Origin: Globobulimina sp.
Lineage: Eukaryota > Foraminifera > Rotaliida
Direction: 5' to 3'
Length of the DNA stretch: 5,825 bases
Assembly (NCBI GenBank): GCA_003354225.1
Contig: PIVH01000430.1
Span: forward strand, 1-5,825
Position numbers and translations under genes: made by a program. Positions within the stretch are counted from its first letter, which is position 1. The number at the start of each line of letters is the position of its first letter. The notes beneath the pieces were generated by a model, which ran no database searches, was not told where the DNA came from, and saw only the letters and a list, made by a program, of their open reading frames with translations. Below are positions 1-5,010 of the stretch, piece by piece.

Positions 1-382
1 GTGTTGTTGATGTCACATATGTGTACACTGAAAAATCCAAAGCAAATTACCAATTCCAAAAGACTACGTATTGTAAATATAAAGGCAGGCATCTTGAGAA
101 AATTCAAGTTTCTTGCACTCCCACAGGAAAAGTAATATTCATTGACGGTCCATTTTTATCTGACAAACATAACAATGATGACAATATTATTTGGGATAAA
201 ACAGTGAGTGATTCTGAGCATCCAATAAATAAAATATTTGACAAATCAACGGATACCTTTGTTATGGATAGAGGCTATATTTCATGTGCAAAAGGGAATG
301 ATTGGTTTGATTTGATATGGCCCAGTAAATGGTACGAAGATACTACCACACAATTGAGCACAGCAGATGCAAATACATCCAG
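1..382 (+). CDS. DDE transposase (DDE_Tnp_4, PIF/Harbinger-ISL2EU-like), exon carrying the first two catalytic Asp; 5' partial
   Basis: The frame is open from base 3 and enters from outside the window, so the true start and N-terminal part are missing; the GTG at 21 is internal. The product should cut and join transposon DNA in the nucleus. Visible family marks, in order: V-V-D-V-T-Y (first catalytic Asp, 9-11), T-Y-C-x-Y-K-G-R-H, a T-G-K-V-I-F-I-D-G-P-F strand, N-N-D-D-N-I-I (likely second catalytic Asp, 177-179), and V-M-D-R-G-Y (Asp 267-269). This layout fits the DDE_Tnp_4 group. The third acidic residue (Glu) is absent from the exon. Reading through 382 hits TAA within the donor CAG|GTAAGT, so the exon ends at 382 with two bases (AG) of a split codon. 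Domain identity is by motif recognition only. Exon 2 provides the expected continuation. Confidence 0.85.
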
Positions 383-930
383 GTAAGTAGCCATTTAACT
401 TAAGCATAACAGTTCTTTTTTCAGTTTGTGTTTATTTTAGGTAGATTTTCATCTGCATTGATTAGAGTTCAGACACAAATTTAGTAAGATTACTTGCAAC
501 TTGAGCTGACTTTATTACTGGTTCCAGCCACTAGAGCAAATGTTTGTACTACTACATTGAGGACAAAATCAGTTTTAACCTCAAGCCCTGATTAAAAAAC
601 ATTTTAAATGCCTTCAAATTTTTGCAGCTGTTTGTATTGAAAAAGCGCAATTATTTGATTATGAGTCCTTAAATTTGATTACTGTGTGTCGTAACCTGAA
701 AAATGTTCATTTTATCATTGTTTGAGGTTAAAATTGATTTTCAAAGCAACGCAATAGTATAAACATTTGCTGTATGTACTAAACACAGTACTAAAGTCAT
801 CTCAAGATGAGAGCAATCTTACTAAATGTATTGCTTGACTCTAATCAATCCAGATGAAAAATCTAGCTGCCTGAAAAATAAAATTTCGTGTGTGAAACGA
901 TCGTTTTTATGTGTTTTTCGTTTGAAGGAG
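383..930 (+). other. Intron of the transposase-USP gene
   Basis: The donor at 381-388 is AG|GTAAGT, a perfect consensus. A T-rich tract (902-923) precedes two candidate acceptors, GAAG ending at 927 and GGAG ending at 930. Both keep frame with exon 2; 927 adds one Arg. Splicing joins the codon fragment AG to A (or G), giving Arg followed by V-T-K-I-R, as expected next to the DDE glutamate. The intron is full of stops in all three frames and shows no gene. It is mostly occupied by an inverted repeat. Two better-looking but premature acceptors, TTTTTTCAG ending at 424 and TTTATTTTAG ending at 440, would lead to a stop within five codons and a transposase lacking its Glu. A perfect 12-bp palindrome AAACGATCGTTT lies at 895-906. 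The intron is inferred from frame logic, not from RNA. Confidence 0.82.
431..882. repeat. Long imperfect inverted repeat (foldback, MITE-like) inside the intron
   Basis: The left arm (about 442-584) and the reverse complement of the right arm (about 722-866) match over some 145 nt with small gaps. Shared blocks include TTTTCATCTG, ATTGATTAGAGT, ATTTAGTAAGATT, AGCAAATGTTT and TTTTAACCTCAA. Weaker pairing extends outward (431-441 with 870-882) and inward toward a central spacer near 610-690. By eye about three quarters of arm positions pair. The element codes for nothing. It may be a foldback or MITE inserted in the intron, or an introner-like element that created it. No convincing target-site duplication was found. 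In RNA it would form a long hairpin between the two splice sites. Confidence 0.75.
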
Positions 931-3562
931 AGTTACCAAAATACGTAATGTCATAGAAAGAGTTTTTGCACGGATTAAAAAGTGGACAATATTGCGATAT
1001 GAACATTCCATCCAATATGATCCAAAAAAAATTGTTAAAATATTTAATATTATTGCTGCCTGTCTTAATGATTTTGGTGCTTGTATGTATTCCGAAAATA
1101 GATTAAAAAGAATGACTCAAGATTGTACACGAATTATGCAAAGGCAAGCGACCATTAATGATTGTGATGTGAAAGAAAAAACAGTCACTCGAGGTTGGAG
1201 CGGTAGGAATTTTAAAGACAAGGTGTCTTTCATTCCAAAATTTGATTTAAATGATTTACGTGATTATGCTACCTCCGCTTATATAATAGAATGTTGTTTG
1301 TATTATGCACACCACTCCACACAAACAAAAGATGTAAAATTTTTATATCATAAATCAAGAAAGCGTTCCATAAACAACCCGTTATCACAGCAAGAAATAT
1401 ATGAGAATGATATTTGTAAATGTAGCATCAAAATTACTGGCATGTGTGGAAAAATGGCTCGAAATGATCTAAATCCAACTAAATATCAGGTTTGGCATCG
1501 GTTTGGTTCAACTTTGAATAATTCTATTTCATTTTGTATCTGTCCAAATGGCAAGAAAACTGCTGGGGCATGTGTTCATAGCATTGCATCATTATATATT
1601 TTATATCATAATATAAATGGCATTCCTTTACCGAAAGCAAATACTAAAACCATGAAATATTATAATAATTGTACTGATTTAAGTAAATGGAAGAAGGAAT
1701 GGAAGAGATTGAAAGCAATGACTGCTGGTGAAAATCTTTCAGCAATAAACACAATTATAATTCCAACAACGCCAACACCATTTCCTACAAACAATACTGA
1801 TGGCGTAATTGAATGCTGTATTTGTAAAAAACCAGGTGGTATGTCATGCAACTTTGATAATTGCCATAATTATATTCATAATACATGCCATAATCCATCA
1901 TTTCCAGATCAATCAGATACATTCTGTGAGTATCATAAATTTCTTCGCGTACCACATATAAATAACTCCAACACAAATATAACAACAACAACGCCTATAA
2001 ATAACAATACATTAGCCCATAATAGAAAGAAACGTAGAAGAAGAAATAATAGAACACCAGCGTCTAGATCCAGACGTTCAGCATTGAGATCAAATTCAAT
2101 TACTACATCTACCATTTCAAATATCTCAATACCAATAAACATACCAACATTAACTCCAACAAATGAAAACATATATTGCGACTCGGAGGCCTCACAAGAG
2201 CCACATAATAATTCAGGAAATATTATAACATTGACTTGCAACAAAACTGGACTCAACAATCCATGTAATTGTTGTTATATTAATTCTATATTGCAAGCAT
2301 TTTATTGTGTTTCAATCATACGAGAAACATATATTAAACATGGACCGTTATTTCCACCTGAAACATTATCATATAAATTAGGACAATTATTCACGACCAT
2401 GAATATTAATAGAAGGCGTAGAGCCAATGGAATATCCATTGAACATATAACAAATTTTTTAGTGAAATATTCGACAGACAATAACGACGCGTATGATTGG
2501 GTAGGTACACAGTCAGATGCCTGCGATTTTTTGACCCAAACAATATTTCCAATTTTGACTGAAGAGGGTATTCAGTTCGCATCAACATACAATTATGATT
2601 TTGATTGCCATTCACTGTTTAGAAACGCTGTTGATCCAATATTTTACAGCCAAAACTTAAATCCGATGGTTCAATTTCAATCATTTTATTGGACAAATAG
2701 TACATATCATCGTGGTCCTCGTGAACCTATTTATTCGCAAGTAATTGATGTTAATATTCAACAGGAATCATTGGAAGAATGTCTATTTGATTATATTCAG
2801 CCTGTAGCAAATCATATTGATCCAAATCCTTTTGTAACTAATAGAAATACACGAATTCAAAGCGTATCAAAAATAAATTGTTATATATCATTCCCAAATC
2901 TGTTAATATTTCGATTGAAGCGCTGGAATGAAGGTTATCGACAAGATAAAAATAATAAACGTATCACTTATCCATTGGGTTTGAATATGAATAAATTTGT
3001 TTATAAAGCAACAGGAAGTGCCAGTAATGAAAATTCTGTATATGTTCATTATCCAAACAATGGCCCATATATTTATGATTTACGTTTTGTAATAATTCAT
3101 ATTGGAATATCAACTGGCGGTCACTATAAATGTTTAACTGTTGATTGTGACACAAATTGGTACATATTCAGTGATTCATATTATCGAATATGTCAACCTC
3201 ATGAATATAAGCAATATTTTGGTGATGGAATATCCAATAAAAATGCTTATATTTTAGGATATATCAAACGTAACACTGAACAGTTTGATTTGTTTTCTTA
3301 TCATGATAATGCAACTCAGTCTGATGGAGATATTGAGGGAGATATTGATGGAGATATTGATGGAGATATTAGTGATGGAGATATTGATATGGTTTCAAAT
3401 ACAAATAATGTGGATATAAATGATGGCAATATTTCCAACGCATCAAACAACGCATATGTGAATCCACGAAAAAGAAATACCTCAGACTTGAATAATAATC
3501 ATTCCATCAATGCAGTGCATCATTCATATAACATGAGACCAAGGAAAAAGCGAAAGACTTGA
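931..3562 (+). CDS. Transposase C-terminal part fused to SWIM finger, PHD-like finger and USP (C19) deubiquitinase domain
   Basis: Second exon, open from the acceptor to TGA at 3560-3562. The TTG at 992 is an internal Leu codon, not a start; numbering below counts it as residue 1 (add 147 for the joined product). First comes the DDE helix with V-I-E-R-V-F-A-R-I-K-K-W, whose Glu (956-958) completes the triad begun in exon 1. Then: SWIM finger CxCx9CxH (C182, C184, C194, H196); PHD-like C4HC2H finger (275-315); basic run R-K-K-R-R-R-R near 345-351 in an Asn/Thr-rich linker; USP domain 420-760; acidic GDID repeats; and a C-terminal R-P-R-K-K-R-K signal. DDE plus SWIM is a known transposase layout; the PHD-USP extension is not one I recognise. 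The likely role is a nuclear transposase that can remove ubiquitin from itself or from host factors, which is inference. No stop or frameshift breaks the frame, suggesting recent activity or selection. A + strand polyadenylation signal was not found. Confidence 0.87.
1535..1579 (+). other. SWIM zinc finger (CxCx9CxH)
   Basis: Ligands are TGT 1535, TGT 1541, TGT 1571 and CAT 1577, reading F-C-I-C-P-N-G-K-K-T-A-G-A-C-V-H. The preceding segment (I-K-I-T-G-M-C ... K-Y-Q-V-W-H) resembles the beta strands found before SWIM fingers in animal and protist DDE transposases. SWIM fingers bind DNA or protein; here it probably helps bind transposon DNA. Confidence 0.85.
1814..1936 (+). other. PHD-like zinc finger, C4HC2H order
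   Basis: Ligand pairs: C-x2-C (1814, 1823), C-x4-C (1847, 1862), H-x2-C (1877, 1886), C-x2-H (1925, 1934). Spacing and order fit a PHD finger with His at the last position instead of Cys. Classical PHD fingers read histone tails and many lie in chromatin regulators. No aromatic cage can be assigned with confidence, so a histone-reading role is only a possibility. An extra Cys at 1817 could substitute for a ligand. Confidence 0.65.
2249..3271 (+). other. USP-type ubiquitin protease domain (peptidase C19)
   Basis: About 340 residues, a normal size for a compact USP core. The Cys box is G-L-N-N-P-C-N-C-C-Y-I-N-S-I-L-Q: nucleophile Cys428 (2273-2275) and oxyanion Asn426. Next come Q-S-D-A-C-D-F (2510 on, matching the QDAxEF box), L-K-R-W (2915 on, matching LKRF), the His box G-G-H-Y with His711 (3122-3124), W-Y-I-F-S-D-S with Asp728 (3173-3175), and a closing N-A-Y-I-L-G-Y. 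The catalytic triad is therefore complete. The CxxC pairs that bind zinc in the fingers of many USPs are not visible. USP domains cleave ubiquitin from proteins; activity here is predicted from the residues alone. Confidence 0.9.
3323..3385 (+). repeat. 12-bp coding minisatellite (GATGGAGATATT)
   Basis: Copies start at 3323, 3335 (GAGGGA variant), 3347 and 3359, then at 3374 after a 3-bp AGT insert. Four copies are exact. Each encodes D-G-D-I, making an acidic spacer between the USP domain and the C-terminal nuclear localisation signal. Near identity at the base level points to recent slippage or duplication. Confidence 0.9.
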
Positions 3563-3759
3563 TTTAAAGTTGATTTAAGACTTAGGGTTTTCAAAAAGTT
3601 CATGGCTCTGATACCATGTCTGCTGCACGCGTACGTCGGTCAAAAACTATCACAAGTATGTGGTATGATGATGGTTTATCACAATATGAACAAATCAGCC
3701 TGTCAAAAATGATGGTCTTCAGGGCTATATTTTCACAATGTTCTGTTTTTGATATATTT
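3563..3759. other. Convergent intergenic stretch after the transposase-USP gene
   Basis: It holds the 3' untranslated sequence of the + strand gene and probably that of the minus-strand gene ending at 3760. A short direct repeat TTGATTTAA occurs at 3559-3567 and 3570-3578, each copy near an AGACTT. CATGG/CCATG at 3601-3618 can form a 5-bp stem. I found no AATAAA on either strand, and no terminal inverted repeat can be named because the other end of the element lies outside the window. Confidence 0.5.
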
Positions 3760-3774
3760 TTAGAAACCATTTAA
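3616..3774 (+). CDS. Possible small ORF, 52 codons, unknown
   Basis: ATG at 3616 to TAA at 3772-3774. The product begins M-S-A-A-R-V-R-R-S-K and contains M-W-Y-D-D-G-L-S-Q-Y-E-Q. It has a basic N-terminus and a mixed, protein-like composition rather than low complexity. It starts 53 bp after the transposase-USP stop and its last 15 bases overlap, in antisense, the end of the cysteine-rich gene. I recognise no family. It may be chance, or the edge of a broken or spliced gene. Confidence 0.15.
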   Translation: MSAARVRRSKTITSMWYDDGLSQYEQISLSKMMVFRAIFSQCSVFDIFLETI

Positions 3775-4194
3775 ATCACAGCCTCCCTTACAGCCTCCCC
3801 CCCTTGATACCAGATCTAACCAATTTTCTTTCTTTGAAACACATCTTTTTTTGCATGTCTCACCTTTTGGACAAGGCCACCAATCACAGTGATTACCTGT
3901 CATCTCGCCACCGTCGCTTTTATCAACACATCTGTTTTTACAGACCAATCCTTCTTGACACCAGGTGCTGCCAATCCTTCTTACAGAAAATCCTTTTTTT
4001 TTGGTCCAAATTCCGCAACTATCACCTTTACCATGTTTTGCCCAGACATTAGCTGCATTACGACCGACTCCTCTGATACCACTGGCAACACCATAGACGC
4101 CTACAGTACCAGCTACAGCTGCCGCACTCGCAACATCTGCCACAGATATGTTAAACCAGGAAAAGATGAATGTTACCAAAAGACTCAATTTCAT
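3760..4194 (-). CDS. Small secreted cysteine-rich protein, unknown family
   Basis: 144 codons from the ATG at 4194-4192. The frame is open further upstream only to a TTG at 4212, which a eukaryote would not normally use. The N-terminus M-K-L-S-L-L-V-T-F-I-F-S-W-F fits a signal peptide, with a plausible cut after S-V-A at residue 19. An Ala/Gly/Val-rich stretch follows (20-45), then a basic segment and ten Cys (60, 79, 85, 89, 103, 108, 114, 118, 135, 139). An even number of Cys and the signal suggest an exported, disulfide-bonded protein. Residues 79-92 and 108-121 repeat a C-x2-G-x2-C-K-x-R-C-V unit, so the mature part arose partly by internal duplication. Function is unknown; it could be a defence, adhesion or predation factor, or a cell-surface coat protein. 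It runs convergent to the transposase gene. Confidence 0.7.
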   Translation of the reverse strand: MKLSLLVTFIFSWFNISVADVASAAAVAGTVGVYGVASGIRGVGRNAANVWAKHGKGDSCGIWTKKKGFSVRRIGSTWCQEGLVCKNRCVDKSDGGEMTGNHCDWWPCPKGETCKKRCVSKKENWLDLVSRGGGCKGGCDLNGF

Positions 4195-4300
4195 GATATC
4201 GGGCGCCGGCAATTTGAATGTTTGAAATGTGTTTAGGATTTTTGTCGAATGAGATCTAAGGTTAAAATGAAATCGATATCAGTTTAAAATGACAGTTTGT

Positions 4301-4348
4301 AGTATAAAAAGCAACTCATAATCAAGTATAAAAAAGGCAACACAATCA
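4301..4348 (+). promoter_or_regulatory. Tandem 24-bp duplication carrying TATA boxes
   Basis: Unit 1 (4301-4324) and unit 2 (4325-4348) both begin AGTATAAAAA and end AATCA or CAATCA, differing by a few substitutions and one compensating indel pair. Each contains TATAAAA facing the + strand, 38-70 bp upstream of the ATG at 4374, a sensible core promoter distance. The stretch also lies about 110-155 bp upstream of the minus-strand cysteine-rich gene, so it may be part of a divergent promoter. Promoter function is inferred from sequence only. Confidence 0.5.
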
Positions 4349-4373
4349 ACATAATCAGATACAGCTGGTCATT

Positions 4374-4469
4374 ATGACAAAAATATTGTGTGCCATGATA
4401 TTGGCTGTCGCATCAATGAATGCTGCAGAATTATTGCCATTGATATCAATCCAAAAAAGTTTGACATAG
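4374..4469 (+). CDS. Short ORF with signal-peptide-like start overlapping the ADH remnant
   Basis: 31 codons. The product begins [19 protein letters not shown], a short basic start followed by a hydrophobic stretch and small residues, as in a signal peptide. It follows two TATA boxes at a suitable distance. From about 4427 it runs out of frame over clear alcohol dehydrogenase sequence and soon stops, so what exists now is at best a broken gene. It may be the 5' end of a secreted-protein gene joined by rearrangement to the ADH fragment, or a chance ORF. Confidence 0.25.
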   Translation: MTKILCAMILAVASMNAAELLPLISIQKSLT

Positions 4470-4817
4470 CAAAGACAATGGGCGCCACAGAATGTATCAA
4501 TCCATGGATTATCCAACGGAGCGAATTGAACAAGTCATCATCAAGTTAACTGGTGGCGGTGTGGATTATTCATTTGAATGTGTTGGCATACCGTCTTTGA
4601 GGAGATCTGCGTTGGAGTGCACGCATCGTGGATGGGACAAAGTGGTATTGTTGGCATTGCAGCGGATGGCTCAAAAATAAAAACTGATCCTATGCAATTG
4701 GTGAGTGGTAAATCATGGAAAGGCTCATTGTTTGGTGGTACCAAAGGGAGACATGGTGTGAAAGAAATTGTGGATTTAATTTGGTTTATGAAAACAAAAA
4801 AAAGAATGCAAAATTAG
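4403..4817 (+). pseudogene. Class III alcohol dehydrogenase / S-(hydroxymethyl)glutathione dehydrogenase fragment, frameshifted
   Basis: An intact enzyme oxidises S-hydroxymethylglutathione with NAD and zinc in formaldehyde detoxification. Here three frames together give the NAD-binding half: [12 protein letters not shown] and G-A-T-E-C-I-N-P (about 4427-4504), then D-Y ... G-G-V-D-Y-S-F-E-C-V-G ... H-R-G-W (4507-4635), then G-I-V-G-I-A-A-D-G-S and W-K-G-S-L-F-G-G (4640-4735), ending at TAG 4815. Each break is explained by one lost base, near 4504 (CCATGG for CCAATGG) and near 4635 (TGGGAC for TGGGGAC). The N-terminal zinc-binding domain is missing, and so are the last 70 or so residues. Upstream of 4427 the match (G-C-R-I) is weak, and CTGCAG there could be an old acceptor. 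This is a dead copy unless both shifts are sequencing errors. Confidence 0.8.
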
Positions 4818-4829
4818 AACTGTTGTTCA

Positions 4830-4835
4830 TTTATT
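4830..4835 (-). terminator. Possible polyadenylation signal AATAAA of the PH-domain gene
   Basis: TTTATT on the + strand reads AATAAA on the minus strand, about 175 nt past the TAA of the PH gene, and is the only canonical copy I noticed in that 3' flank. The hexamer is common in AT-rich DNA. Confidence 0.35.
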
Positions 4836-4977
4836 GAGTTATATCTTCAGAACAAGTACTTGTTTCTGTAGGATTTCCATATAATTATCGAGTGGAAGAG
4901 AGGTGACAGAGTGCAAAAGCTTATAAACAATTGAAAAGTATTAGATCATCTTACATAGAAAATACAAGAAAGCAAAC

Positions 4978-4998
4978 AAAAAAAAAATGAAAAAAAAA
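4978..4998 (+). repeat. A-rich tract (A10-TG-A9)
   Basis: Two A runs separated by TG, sitting 12 bp past the end of the PH gene, in the 193-bp spacer 4818-5010 that otherwise shows no gene. On the minus strand it is a T-rich 3' UTR segment. It could be the tail of a retroposed ADH copy, but it lies about 160 bp past the last recognisable ADH sequence. Confidence 0.6.
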
Positions 4999-5010
4999 GG
5001 TGTGTGTCTA

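Noticed and set aside
21-23. GTG start of the first transposase reading frame
   Set aside because: The frame continues to the window edge and the first catalytic Asp lies upstream at 9-11.
895-906. 12-bp palindrome AAACGATCGTTT as an operator or transposase site
   Set aside because: It is a single copy within an intron next to the inverted repeat; nothing links it to a function.
992-994. Start codon of a separate 856-residue protein
   Set aside because: The codon is TTG, lies inside the transposase helix carrying the DDE glutamate, and the frame stays open upstream to the inferred splice acceptor.
1660-2259. Minus-strand reading frames opposite the SWIM-PHD-linker region
   Set aside because: Their products are hydrophobic or low-complexity mirrors of the Asn/Thr-rich coding strand, with no domains and no promoter.
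3323-3385. CRISPR-like repeat array
   Set aside because: Units are 12 bp, in frame, contiguous and without spacers; this is a coding minisatellite.
3563-3759. Right terminal inverted repeat of the transposon
   Set aside because: The left end is outside the window, so no pair can be shown; short stems and repeats here are too weak to call an end.
3804-4236. Plus-strand frames across the cysteine-rich gene
   Set aside because: They are antisense shadows; the minus-strand frame has a signal peptide, patterned cysteines and an internal repeat.
4978-4998. Poly(A) tail proving the ADH fragment is a retrocopy
   Set aside because: It lies about 160 bp past the last ADH-like sequence and both ends of the enzyme are missing, so retroposition is possible but not shown.
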